Below, in pieces: positions 1 through 7,999 of a stretch of 64,000 bases of DNA. The DNA is taken from assembly GCF_014696675.1 (NCBI RefSeq), contig NZ_JACJQN010000008.1, positions 1 to 64,000 of the forward strand. The letters are read 5' to 3'. A program made the position numbers and the translations under genes. The DNA comes from Phormidium tenue FACHB-1052. GTDB taxonomy: Bacteria > Cyanobacteriota > Cyanobacteriia > Phormidesmidales > Phormidesmidaceae. Position 1 is the first letter of the stretch, and the number at the start of each line of letters is the position of its first letter. The notes under the pieces are model-generated. The model saw only the letters and a list, made by a program, of their open reading frames with translations, was not told the DNA's origin and did no database searches.

Positions 1-49
1 CCAGGGGCAATCTGTGGCTGAGGTCCTGGAGGTGCTGATGCCTGCTTAG
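1..49 (+). CDS. 3' end of an unidentified gene (partial)
   Basis: Reading from base 2, an open frame runs in from the left edge and stops at TAG 47-49, giving the tail QGQSVAEVLEVLMPA. It is too short to identify. It is listed only because the frame is open to the window edge and codon use is GC-rich like the neighbouring genes. It may equally be chance. Confidence 0.25.
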   Translation, partial: QGQSVAEVLEVLMPA

Positions 50-87
50 ACTCGATAACTCTGCCCCGAAGTAGCCCTTCAGGCTAA

Positions 88-351
88 CCTTCCAAGTCGT
101 GTGAAGGAAACATAGTTGTCACCCGGTCGGCGGACTACCCAAACCGTCAACGGGAATGGGTTTCTCCCTTCGACCACAACTATCTTCGGATCACTCGTAT
201 TTTGAAGTGTTTGATGGTGTTTGGATTAGAGGATGAAGCCCAAGCTGTTTACGAGTGTTTGAGGCAGATCTATCGAGAGAGTAGCAATGATATTGGAGCT
301 GAAACATTTCAGCACTGGACGAATGCAGTCAAAGCTTCTGCATCAGGTTGA
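88..351 (+). pseudogene. Truncated OGFr-like (opioid growth factor receptor conserved-region) protein
   Basis: The frame opened by the stop at 85-87 reads without interruption to TGA 349-351 but has no ATG, GTG or TTG start before its conserved part. It contains HNYLRITRILKCL followed by GLEDEAQAVYECL, which matches the C-terminal half of the OGFr conserved region (family pattern H-N-x-L-R-I-T-R-I-L-K-S-L, then L-G-L). Bacterial members of this family are uncharacterised. The N-terminal half, which carries the family's WLFPL-type motif, is absent upstream, so this is probably a 5'-truncated remnant about 87 codons long. A frameshifted start further upstream cannot be excluded. Confidence 0.5.
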
Positions 352-364
352 GTCGTGCGATCGC

Positions 365-2092
365 CTACTCTCCCGGTTCGCTGTTAGGCAGTTCTAGTGG
401 TTGGAGAAGCTCATTGAGGGGGTTAATCAACTGCTGATCCACTTCTGCACCGGCATTCACCATAAATAGGCGAAAGGGTTCGCCCTGGCTGAGGTAGCTG
501 TCGTAGCCCGATCGCAGATACAATCCATACTCCGGTCGGCGAGCCACGTAGCGGCCTACAAAGGCTAGGCCCAGGGCATTTAAGTAGCGATCGATCACCT
601 CCGGCTCAGCTAGGGTGAGCCCTGGTAGGTTAGACAACAGTTGCGATAGACCCGCATCGAGGGTCGAGAAGTCAACGTGGGCCTGCCCTTCGATCAGCGC
701 TAGGGAGCGATTCTCGGTGGTGTACCACGGGAAGGTGCGAAACTGCTCAAACACGGCGGGGGTGGCGGGGTCGTGGCTGCCCGCAATCACCATTACCGGC
801 ACCGTTACCGCCGCTAGACCCTCAGGGCCAAAGACGCTGCTGTTAACTGGGTTCACCAGCAGCACCGAGTTAACCCTGGGGTCGCGAAAGCGGTAGGTTT
901 CCCGGGGCAGCTCTAGCGCCTGACACTGCAACAGCAGCGACGTATTCAGGTAAATGAAGTTGCTGTCGCACACCTCCTGGAGATGGTCAAAGTTAATCTC
1001 TGCTCCGGCTACCGCGAGGGCCGTGTAACCTCCTAACGAGTGCCCCCCCACCCCCACTTGATCAAGCTTGAGCCGCCCCTCAAACTCTGTGGGGTTGAGC
1101 CGCTCTAGCTCGTCGAGCACAAAGGTAATGTCGAGGGGGCGATCGATAAACTCCTGCACCTCAAACACATCACTGCTAAGACCCGCCTGAAAGTCAGCCA
1201 CCTGCTGCCGATCGCTGCCGGGGTGCTGGGGCAGCACCACCACAATGCCGTGGGAAGCTAAGTGGGAGGCCCACTGGTGCCGTGCCTCGGGGCTAGAGGT
1301 CAACCCATGGGAAAACACCATTACCGGAGCCTGGCCGCGCCACGATCGGGGGCGCACAACATCTATATAGAGCTGGCGATGGCCCCCAGGGGCCGGTCCT
1401 TGACCATCGCGCTGGGTATCGGTCAACTCAAACCGCTGAATTTGCACCCTCGCCGGGCCAGGAACAGTCAAATCAGCCAGGTTGGCATAGTCAAGGGCAG
1501 ACTGCTGGGCGGCCTGGCTCACCGTGATCTGCTCTAGCTGCACAATGGAGTCGGTGGTGGCATTGACGATGCGCTCGACGGCGCTGGCAACCGCCTGGGC
1601 GTCGTTGATATCAATCTGCATGTCGGTGGGCAGCGATCGCACCACATTGATGGCCGACAGCCCCTCCGGTGAGGTCGCCGCCTGAATCAGCGCCGCCCGC
1701 AGCGATAGCTTGCCGTTGTCGCCCGCCCGGGTTTTGAGGATTACCCCCACCTGCTCAAGCAGCTCTTCACCAACGCCAGTATAGAGAAAGCGCGATAGCA
1801 GTACCCCATCCACCTCTAGGGGGCGATCGAGGTTTTCACGCAGTTGGGCCACTTCGGCCTCGCTCAGCCCAACCAAATCGACGTAAAAGGCCAGGTCATC
1901 GGTCAATTCTCCTGACTCAATCAGGGTTTCGAGGGAGCTGGTGCTCACCGATCGTTCCACCGGGCCGTAGCTAAAGAAAATTTCTTCTGCCGCCAGGGCT
2001 GGCAGTCCGCTGAGCACGGTCAAGCCCAGGCTCAGTCCGCCTAAAGCCAAGCTTCGAGGCCGTAACCACCTCCCGCCCGATTGCCAGGTCAT
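365..2092 (-). CDS. Secreted alpha/beta hydrolase with N-terminal DUF1400 domain
   Basis: A 575-residue protein with a signal peptide at about residues 1-35 (arginine-containing start, hydrophobic LALGGLSLGLTVLSGL, then ALAA cleavage region), so probably periplasmic or exported. Residues about 36-170 form the DUF1400 region found in cyanobacterial hydrolases. Residues about 215-560 form an alpha/beta-hydrolase fold related to the platelet-activating-factor acetylhydrolase/dienelactone hydrolase group: oxyanion-side FSHGL, nucleophile elbow GHSLGGY (Ser about 352), an acid in the AGSHDPATP region and a late GQAHVDF histidine. The likely activity is ester or lipid hydrolysis; the substrate is unknown. 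The ATG is preceded by GGAG at good spacing. It stands alone, convergent with the OGFr-like fragment. Confidence 0.85.
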   Translation of the reverse strand: MTWQSGGRWLRPRSLALGGLSLGLTVLSGLPALAAEEIFFSYGPVERSVSTSSLETLIESGELTDDLAFYVDLVGLSEAEVAQLRENLDRPLEVDGVLLSRFLYTGVGEELLEQVGVILKTRAGDNGKLSLRAALIQAATSPEGLSAINVVRSLPTDMQIDINDAQAVASAVERIVNATTDSIVQLEQITVSQAAQQSALDYANLADLTVPGPARVQIQRFELTDTQRDGQGPAPGGHRQLYIDVVRPRSWRGQAPVMVFSHGLTSSPEARHQWASHLASHGIVVVLPQHPGSDRQQVADFQAGLSSDVFEVQEFIDRPLDITFVLDELERLNPTEFEGRLKLDQVGVGGHSLGGYTALAVAGAEINFDHLQEVCDSNFIYLNTSLLLQCQALELPRETYRFRDPRVNSVLLVNPVNSSVFGPEGLAAVTVPVMVIAGSHDPATPAVFEQFRTFPWYTTENRSLALIEGQAHVDFSTLDAGLSQLLSNLPGLTLAEPEVIDRYLNALGLAFVGRYVARRPEYGLYLRSGYDSYLSQGEPFRLFMVNAGAEVDQQLINPLNELLQPLELPNSEPGE

Positions 2093-2260
2093 GCCGTCAC
2101 TCCAAAAATGTTACTAAGAGCCGTCCCTGCTCGATTCTCACTCAAGTCTCTGCCCCTTTAACTCTGCTCAGAGGCAGAGGCGAAGCGGCTGACCCCACAC
2201 CTCTCTGCCCCACTACTGCGTGCGCCAGTCTGCATCCACCGATGCCATGCGACAGGCGGC

Positions 2261-3391
2261 CTAGGGCCAACGCAGCCGCCGTAAAATCACCATATTTGGT
2301 CCTACCACCGGGTTGCGGGCTACCACCACGCCCTCGGGGTCGCGCAGTTGCAGGGTGCCAAATTTGAGCCCCCGGGCCTGGGCGTAGATGTCTTGGGCGA
2401 TTTCATTTTGCTGGTCACCGAGCAGGCCATACCAGGCTTCGGCCACGTTTACGCCCAGGGTATTTCCTGGCAAGTTCACTTCCACCGACTGAATCAGCCC
2501 TGCCCCGTAGGAGCGGCTGATGCGGCTGACTCGGTTTTGAATATCGGTAATGAGACTTTGCTCGGGCGTAGGTTCAACCACGGGAGCAGGTGCTGGAGCG
2601 GGCTGCTCTGCGGTGGGGACGGGGGCCGCAAATCGGTCATCCACCTCAGGTTCTGCCGCCGTCATCTGGGGCATTGGCTCTGAGGCCACCAGCGGTTCAC
2701 CCCGGTTTGCGCCCAGGGGGTTCCACAGGGCCAACAGCAGCATCAGCAGGCCCAGGGCAATGGCGGTGAGCATACCGTCGGAGAGCTGGCGCTGGAGATC
2801 GGGGGGGAGCTGCGATCGCACCCACCGCAGCCCTTTCTTCCACAGGGTTGCCCCCTCGGCCAGCAGCAGCAGCAGTTGGTCAACCACACCTAGCTCCTTC
2901 GGTTGGTAGGGAATGCCGGTATCGGCCCAGACATCCTCTGCCGGGGATATGGGTCGCACTCGTTTGGCGGCAGTGGTTCGCTCAGGCATCTGACGCCGGT
3001 CAATCTCGGTGGGCTGGGGTTCTGGGGTTGACACCGGTAGCGGGTCTTCGAGATTTTCTAAGTCGCTGTCAGTCCAGGGTGCCGGGTCGGGGGTGTAGGG
3101 GCGACCGTTATTGAGAACGCCAGGGTAAGGCGAGGCATCTGGGATTGGGCGGTTGGGGCGATCGGTAAAGTCTGGCTCTGCTGGGGCTTGATCTCTGCCT
3201 AGAGCCTGTCTACCCAAGTCTTCGACGTTACCGTCGGCAGCACTCAGGGGTACAGCATCTTCCCCTATAGCCTCGGCGCTGGGATCTAAGTCGGGCGGTA
3301 CAGGTCTATCCCCTTGTTCTGCTTCATCAGTGTTGCGCGGGGGCGGAACAGGGGGAATTTCTTCGGGAAAGTTGGGATCTTGGGGTCTCAT
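2261..3391 (-). CDS. Proline-rich single-pass membrane protein of unknown function
   Basis: A 376-residue protein with three visible parts. Residues 1-160 are acidic and proline-rich, probably disordered. One transmembrane helix lies at about 206-224 (MLTAIALGLLMLLLALW). A compact C-terminal domain at about 277-376 (ITDIQNRVSRISRSYGAGL, then VEVNLPGNTLGVNV and WYGL) reads as the conserved part. Topology is probably a cytoplasmic N-terminus with the C-terminal domain on the other side. No enzymatic motif is recognisable. It lies about 170 bp downstream of the DUF1400 hydrolase start in the same orientation, but not tightly enough to assert an operon. Confidence 0.7.
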   Translation of the reverse strand: MRPQDPNFPEEIPPVPPPRNTDEAEQGDRPVPPDLDPSAEAIGEDAVPLSAADGNVEDLGRQALGRDQAPAEPDFTDRPNRPIPDASPYPGVLNNGRPYTPDPAPWTDSDLENLEDPLPVSTPEPQPTEIDRRQMPERTTAAKRVRPISPAEDVWADTGIPYQPKELGVVDQLLLLLAEGATLWKKGLRWVRSQLPPDLQRQLSDGMLTAIALGLLMLLLALWNPLGANRGEPLVASEPMPQMTAAEPEVDDRFAAPVPTAEQPAPAPAPVVEPTPEQSLITDIQNRVSRISRSYGAGLIQSVEVNLPGNTLGVNVAEAWYGLLGDQQNEIAQDIYAQARGLKFGTLQLRDPEGVVVARNPVVGPNMVILRRLRWP

Positions 3392-3513
3392 GGGTTAGCC
3401 CACCTCGCCACGGTTACCGGCATACGCTGAAGAATGGCCTCTAGGGGCACATCCCTCTCAATACTGCCACGTTTCCCCGAAATCTTAGGGCAGAAATCTC
3501 TGTGGTCAAACAC

Positions 3514-3918
3514 TCAGCCCGGCTCCGCAAGGCCTTGATGCAAAATTAGCCGATTGCCGTCGGGGTCGTAGGCATAGACCTCGCGCCCGTGGGAAGCCGT
3601 CAGCACCGGGCCGGGGGGCGCATAGCCCAGGTGGGTGAGGTGGGCGATCGCCCCATCCAAATCCGTCACCTCTAAACACAGGCTCATTGCGCCGCTGCTG
3701 GGGGCAGCAAATTGACTTGCATGGTCAGTGTTGGGTTTAAAAATTGCTAGCCGCAGCTCTGGCAGATGAAACTCAGCGTAGCGATCGCGCTGGTAAGGCC
3801 GCGCCGACTGATCAAGCAGCTCGCCATAAAAGTCTACCAACCGCCCAAAATTCTCGCTGGCCAGGGCCACAAAAGCACTGGTGCAGCCTACAGATGCCTC
3901 AGCCAAAGCCTTCTCCAC
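3514..3918 (-). CDS. VOC (glyoxalase/bleomycin-resistance-like) family protein
   Basis: A 134-residue protein with the single-domain VOC pattern: FVALASENFGRLVDFYGELL at the start (beta strand, then the helix with FYGELL) and the closing VYAYDPDGNRLILHQ strand that carries the usual metal-binding glutamate position; here the last strand has Q rather than E, so classic metal-dependent chemistry is uncertain. Members range from lyases and dioxygenases to binding proteins, so no substrate is proposed. It is a stand-alone minus-strand gene with its own short flanks. Confidence 0.75.
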   Translation of the reverse strand: MEKALAEASVGCTSAFVALASENFGRLVDFYGELLDQSARPYQRDRYAEFHLPELRLAIFKPNTDHASQFAAPSSGAMSLCLEVTDLDGAIAHLTHLGYAPPGPVLTASHGREVYAYDPDGNRLILHQGLAEPG

Positions 3919-3948
3919 TAAGATTTTCTAAATAATTCGTGAGTCAGC

Positions 3949-3965
3949 GGTGGGCATTGCCCACC
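3949..3965. repeat. Palindromic intergenic repeat GGTGGGCATTGCCCACC (copy 1)
   Basis: GGTGGGCATTGCCCACC has 7-base inverted arms around a 3-base centre. The identical 17-mer recurs at 15103-15119, again between genes. This resembles the short palindromic repeats scattered through many cyanobacterial genomes. The bases after it (to 4022) are a degenerate ACCC/TACCC-rich tract that precedes the 3' end of the next minus-strand gene. Confidence 0.6.
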
Positions 3966-4022
3966 CTGCGCCCACCCTTACTTACCCATCCACCCCCTAC
4001 CCATCTACCCCCTTACCCCTCC

Positions 4023-5702
4023 CTAATCCAACTCCCACTCCGCTGCATACTGCAACATCAGCGGCGGCAGGTGTAGATCCTTTGGCGTCTTGCAGCGGGC
4101 CTCGAACACACCCAAAATATCTTTTACGCTTGGTTTGCCCTTGCTGCTGCCGGTAATGCCGCTGGCGATGATCACCGCGCAGGCTCCGTTACAGTCCTTC
4201 TGCCAGGTATTCCAGCGTTCCAGCAGGTGGCGATCGGTGCTGCCGTTGGTTTCGTATTCGGCGAACAGGTGCAGTTCACCATCGCCGGTTTGCAACAGAC
4301 CCAGCTCAAAGGCCTCGCCGCTAAAGGGGTCGCTGCCGGGGTTAAAGCACACCGCCTGCACGCCCTGGGCCTGCTGTAGCTGTTGAATTAAGGTCTTGGC
4401 CTTAGGCCGCGAGGTTTGAATCAGCACCACCGGCAGATCGGGAGAGTCAGCGGTGCCATTGTGGGGCCATTTGCCCTCTAGGTTCTGAAAGGCGATCGCC
4501 GGATCCTGGCGCAGGGCGTCTAGCACCTGCTGCTGAAACTGGGTGAGGATGATGATCGCCCCCTCGGGCACATAGTCGTCGCGCAGCACCGGAAAATTAA
4601 CCAGGCCCTCGGGGCCGTCGTCGCCAAGGGCATCATCGGTGTCGGCAGCTAGCTCTGCGGTCACATCAGGCAGGGTTTTAACCGTCACCTTCAGCGGCGA
4701 CGCGCCGGCGCTTTTTTCGGGGTTAGGAATTTTATAGCTACTCTTGAGCGCTTTGAGGGGAGGCTTTTCGAGCTGAGCCCGGTAGCGGGTGATAAAGCGC
4801 TGGAGCGCCTCCATCACTACTAAAAACGTAGCTCCTTCTTCGTCGGCGAGCTGGCTGCGCATCCCCTCCAGGGGGTGAATGCTGCCAAAGTCGGGCTGCA
4901 CTGCCTCAGGGGCCGAGGCCAGCCAGCTCGCGGGCTGAGGCATGTTGGGAAACGGTTCGTCGTCAAACAGCTCAAAGTTGAGAAACAGGCAGTCTTGCTC
5001 TAAAAAGGCCTCCTGCATCTGCTTGGGTGACTGCTGCCCCATCAGCACCCGCTGGCGAAATTGCTTCAGCGAATCCAGCGATCGGTACATCAGCAGGCCA
5101 TACTCCACGCCGCCCATGCCCAGCATCGACACGTAGAGGGTGTCAAGCTCCCAGTTGTTGAGCTCAACGGCCAGCACCTGCTGCTCGTTGAGGGTGTTCC
5201 AGGGGGCGAGTTCCCAGATCTCCATGGCCTTGTCGATCATGGCCTCGGCGTAGCGGGGGGGAAGCTCGGCCTCGGTCATCTCGGCTGACTGCTGGAGGGC
5301 GTTGAACAGCTCGTCGATCAGGGGCAGCTCGGGGGCGTAGTCAATGGCAATATCAAGCCCCTGGAGCGCCCCCCGCAGGTAAAACTGAATTTCGCGATCG
5401 CTGACCACAATCTTGTGCGGCCTGGCCGGGGCCAGGTTGCCCTGGGGTGACTCAATGGCCTGCAACAGCGTGCGCACCACCGGCTCGTAGCCGCAGGTGG
5501 TGGGCACGATGGTCAGCCCCCGCACCGCACCGTGGCTGCTGTCGACCCAGAGAATGCAGTCGCTGGTTTCGGTATGACGCTGGCGCAGGCCGCCGTCGTC
5601 ATCCATCAAACCGCCCACCGAACGGCGATCGCCCTCCCACACGCTGGCTACACGGGGCAGCCGCTTCAGGCGATCGATGGTAATGCGGTTCAATCGAGTC
5701 AT
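4023..5702 (-). CDS. Conserved cyanobacterial protein of unknown function (possibly DUF6930)
   Basis: A 559-residue soluble protein starting MTRLNRITIDRLKRLPRVAS, with no signal peptide or membrane helix. Blocks look conserved: VWEGDRRSV near residue 25, CILWVDSSHGAVRGL near 50-62, RPHKIVVSDREIQFYLRGAL near 95-115, and a C-terminal half (from about residue 330) beginning after a charged linker with VLRDDYVPEGAIIILTQFQQ. From memory the N-terminal half resembles the family named DUF6930, but this was not checked. No catalytic motif is evident. The gene ends 12 residues after its LPPLMLQYAAEW block, next to repeat-like DNA. Confidence 0.65.
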   Translation of the reverse strand: MTRLNRITIDRLKRLPRVASVWEGDRRSVGGLMDDDGGLRQRHTETSDCILWVDSSHGAVRGLTIVPTTCGYEPVVRTLLQAIESPQGNLAPARPHKIVVSDREIQFYLRGALQGLDIAIDYAPELPLIDELFNALQQSAEMTEAELPPRYAEAMIDKAMEIWELAPWNTLNEQQVLAVELNNWELDTLYVSMLGMGGVEYGLLMYRSLDSLKQFRQRVLMGQQSPKQMQEAFLEQDCLFLNFELFDDEPFPNMPQPASWLASAPEAVQPDFGSIHPLEGMRSQLADEEGATFLVVMEALQRFITRYRAQLEKPPLKALKSSYKIPNPEKSAGASPLKVTVKTLPDVTAELAADTDDALGDDGPEGLVNFPVLRDDYVPEGAIIILTQFQQQVLDALRQDPAIAFQNLEGKWPHNGTADSPDLPVVLIQTSRPKAKTLIQQLQQAQGVQAVCFNPGSDPFSGEAFELGLLQTGDGELHLFAEYETNGSTDRHLLERWNTWQKDCNGACAVIIASGITGSSKGKPSVKDILGVFEARCKTPKDLHLPPLMLQYAAEWELD

Positions 5703-5820
5703 GGGCTAACGATAACGACAGATGGAACAAATGGTTAGGCGACCGCTGGCTTGGGCACAGCTTTGGTCAGCATAGCCAAGTTTAATCATCAACTGCCCAC
5801 AGCAACTTAACCGCGTGCGC

Positions 5821-5857
5821 TTCAGTGCAGTCCCCTAAATTGAGATACTGCACTGAA
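5821..5857. repeat. 11-bp perfect inverted repeat in the sufA upstream region
   Basis: TTCAGTGCAGT (5821-5831) and its exact reverse complement ACTGCACTGAA (5847-5857) enclose a 15-base spacer. There is no T-run, so an intrinsic terminator is unlikely. It sits between the divergent genes starting at 5702 (minus) and 6043 (plus) and could be an operator or an RNA hairpin. The rest of the 5703-6042 gap holds no gene I can support; TATGAT at 6006-6011 is a possible -10 box for sufA without a clear -35. Confidence 0.5.
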
Positions 5858-6042
5858 GCCAGCATCCCTCCCAGGGCAGGGGACGCCCCAGCGGCTGCTA
5901 TAAACTATAGAAATTCTTGGCAGCAACGGCTAAGCCTAGGCGACGAAAGTGTTAGATTTCAAAACAATTTAGGCTTCTCTGGCTGCGGTTGGGGTTACTC
6001 TGCTTATGATGATAGAAGCTGTACTTACATCGAAAGGTTGCA

Positions 6043-6399
6043 ATGGCTCAAGCCACCGAACAAACCCGAGGCATTTTGATGTCTGAAACGGCCCTTCGGC
6101 ACGTTAAGGCACTGCAAGAATCCCAGGGCAACAAAGAACTCTGCCTGCGAGTGGGGGTACGCCAGGGCGGCTGCTCGGGCATGTCCTACACCATGGATTT
6201 TGAAGACCCCGCCAACATCAACGAGCACGACGAAGTCTATGACTACGAAGGCTTCCGCGTGATCTGTGACAAAAAAAGCCTGCTCTATCTCTATGGCCTC
6301 ATGCTCGACTACAGCGACGCGCTGATCGGCGGCGGCTTTCAGTTCACCAACCCCAACGCCGTCCAGACCTGCGGCTGCGGCAAGTCCTTCGGGGCGTAG
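6043..6399 (+). CDS. sufA: SufA/IscA-type iron-sulfur cluster assembly carrier
   Basis: A 118-residue A-type carrier. It shows the family's three cysteines: one in GGCSGMSY (about residue 47) and two in the C-terminal CGCGKSF. These bind a [2Fe-2S]/[4Fe-4S] cluster for transfer to apo-proteins in the cytosol, downstream of the SUF machinery. Length and motif spacing are normal for cyanobacterial SufA. Two cysteine desulfurase genes lie elsewhere in the window (27979 and 60424), but not adjacent. A TPR gene follows 62 bp downstream and may be co-transcribed. Confidence 0.93.
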   Translation: MAQATEQTRGILMSETALRHVKALQESQGNKELCLRVGVRQGGCSGMSYTMDFEDPANINEHDEVYDYEGFRVICDKKSLLYLYGLMLDYSDALIGGGFQFTNPNAVQTCGCGKSFGA

Positions 6400-6461
6400 G
6401 GACATCCTACGGGGCTACATTCTGTGCTTTGCTGGATATCGCGTTAGATAGTTCATAGACC

Positions 6462-6878
6462 ATGACTCAAACCGTAGAAACCCTGTTCGATGAAGGCATC
6501 GAGCGCTACAAAAAGGGCGAAGATCCCGCTGAGCTAATTCCTGTATTTAAAGAGGTGTGCGATCGCGCCCCCAAAAGCGCTGCCGCCTGGGCCTGCCTAG
6601 CCTGGCTCTACCTGCTCACCGACAAGCCCAACGCTGGCCTCAAAGCCGCCCAAAAAGCCGTCAAGCTCAACCCCCAAGACCCCCAAGGGCGGGTGAACCT
6701 GGCGGTCGCCATGCTCGACGCAGGCAAACCCGGCGTGCGCGAGCATATCGAAATTGCTGGCCAAGTGATGACCGTCGCCGACGACCTGAAAAAGGAAGTG
6801 ATGGATAGCATCAACGACGGCCTGGTTCGTAAACCTGACTGGAAGAGCCTGTCGCGCGTTAAGCAGTGGCTTGAGTAG
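6462..6878 (+). CDS. Small TPR-repeat protein
   Basis: A 138-residue soluble protein, largely helical, with a recognisable TPR pair: AAWACLAWLYLLTDKPNAGL and the following AQKAVKLNPQDPQGRVNLAV. TPRs act as protein-protein interaction scaffolds; no enzymatic domain is present. It follows sufA on the same strand after a short gap and ends before a strong hairpin at 6921-6955, suggesting a sufA-TPR transcription unit. The partner is unknown. Confidence 0.85.
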   Translation: MTQTVETLFDEGIERYKKGEDPAELIPVFKEVCDRAPKSAAAWACLAWLYLLTDKPNAGLKAAQKAVKLNPQDPQGRVNLAVAMLDAGKPGVREHIEIAGQVMTVADDLKKEVMDSINDGLVRKPDWKSLSRVKQWLE

Positions 6879-6920
6879 TTAGGTCGATGCAGGGTGAGCC
6901 TTTGCCCTCAACTGTTAAGT

Positions 6921-6955
6921 AAGCGCTCCCCCCTATCGATGGGGGAGCGCTTTTA
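6921..6955. terminator. Bidirectional intrinsic terminator
   Basis: AAGCGCTCCCCC and GGGGGAGCGCTTTT form a GC-rich stem around a short TATCGAT-type loop, with A's on the left and T's on the right. It lies between the convergent TPR gene (ends 6878) and DUF305 gene (ends 6958), so it can terminate transcription on both strands. Confidence 0.85.
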
Positions 6956-6957
6956 AA

Positions 6958-7611
6958 TTATTGACCGTACCAATCCTGCCGCCACTGCTCCATCTGATCG
7001 ATCTCAGCCTGCTGTGAGGTGATGATCTCGTCGGCTAGGGTGAGCAGTTCAGGGCGATCGCTCTTGCCCTTCAAATCTTCCGCCATCGCCACCGCCCCCT
7101 CGTGGTGCGGAATCATCGCATTGATGAAGCGCAGGTCAAACTCGTCGTCGGCTCCACCGAGATCCATATCCATCCGCATGGCTGAGATCATCTCTTCGCT
7201 CATGGCCATGTCGTGATTCATTTCAGCGTGGTACATCATCGGCTCGGCGGGCGCATCGGGGTACCAGGCCGCCCGCCAATCCCGCATTTGAGCAATTTCC
7301 ACCTGCTGAGCGGCAATGATGTCTTCTGCCAGTTGCCGAATCTCGGGTCGCTGAGAATTCTCTAGGGCAGCTTCAGCCATCACTACGGCCCCCTCGTGGT
7401 GGGGAATCATGCCGTCGATAAAGCGCAGATCGTAGGTGGCGTCGGCAGGGCCTAAATCCATCCCGTGACCGCTGTGCATCATCTGCTCCCCAGCTATGCC
7501 TCCAGAGCCATGGCCTTCGTGCATGGCCTCCATGTTGCTAGTGCCGCAGGAGGCTAGTGGTACTAGGGTAGCCAGGGCTAGCATCGTCGTTAAAGGCTGT
7601 CTCAATCGCAT
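6958..7611 (-). CDS. Lipoprotein with two DUF305 (ferritin-like) repeats
   Basis: A 217-residue protein with a lipoprotein signal: hydrophobic MLALATLVPLASCGTS with a lipobox ending at Cys about 23, so probably membrane-anchored in the periplasm. Two tandem DUF305 units follow, each starting DLRFI(D/N)(G/A)MIPHHEGAV and ending in an IDQM(E)QW-like helix. DUF305 proteins form four-helix, ferritin-like bundles often linked to copper or other metal handling; the PHHE motifs and many Met/His residues (MMHSGHGM, MMYHAEMNHDMAMS) fit metal binding. A role in metal resistance is inferred. It is monocistronic, sharing its terminator with the TPR gene. Confidence 0.9.
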   Translation of the reverse strand: MRLRQPLTTMLALATLVPLASCGTSNMEAMHEGHGSGGIAGEQMMHSGHGMDLGPADATYDLRFIDGMIPHHEGAVVMAEAALENSQRPEIRQLAEDIIAAQQVEIAQMRDWRAAWYPDAPAEPMMYHAEMNHDMAMSEEMISAMRMDMDLGGADDEFDLRFINAMIPHHEGAVAMAEDLKGKSDRPELLTLADEIITSQQAEIDQMEQWRQDWYGQ

Positions 7612-7763
7612 GGTTCGTCTCCCAAATGCCTGATGATTTAAGCCTACACATTGCAGCCCGCTGTAGAGTCAAGGGCTGATTGGGCAAGATATATTTCCTT
7701 GGTCAGCGCTTAATTAATATTTTGTTACGAAAATGAGAGGAGTGATCCCGCCGTACTGTAAAT

Positions 7764-7775
7764 TTTGTTAACAAA
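7764..7775. promoter_or_regulatory. Palindrome TTTGTTAACAAA upstream of chlH
   Basis: A perfect 12-base palindrome in the AT-rich divergent region between the DUF305 gene (start 7611) and chlH (start 8000). The words GTTACGAAA at about 7725 and 7878 are also repeated in this region. It could be a regulator binding site; no known operator is recognised. Confidence 0.35.
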
Positions 7776-7869
7776 GCTCAAGCTGATTTATTTCAAATTG
7801 TGTCACCTAAACGCTCGAATCCTTATCTGGCAAGGTTTTCTGATACAAACATGAAAGGCATCATTGATT

Positions 7870-7899
7870 TTGCTTTCGTTACGAAATATTTCCTATACA
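7870..7899 (+). promoter_or_regulatory. Candidate sigma-70 promoter of chlH
   Basis: TTGCTT (7870-7875) and TATACA (7894-7899) are separated by 18 bases, roughly 100 bp before the chlH ATG. This would leave a leader of about 95 nt. AAGGAG (7984-7989) with a 9-10 base gap is the ribosome-binding site that fixes the chlH start at 8000. The remaining 7612-7869 sequence is AT-rich with no gene that I can support. Confidence 0.45.
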
Positions 7900-7999
7900 A
7901 TCCCCAGAGTCTGCCTGCGGTCTGCCCTGCTCACTGTTGCTGATGCTGCGCCCGCAGCCTTCTCACCCCCAGACTTAGCCGCGAAAGGAGTTTTACTGC

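Noticed and set aside
5825-6079. An 84-codon plus-strand frame overlapping the sufA start
   Set aside because: It lies across the inverted repeat and overlaps sufA in another frame with no domain or start signal.
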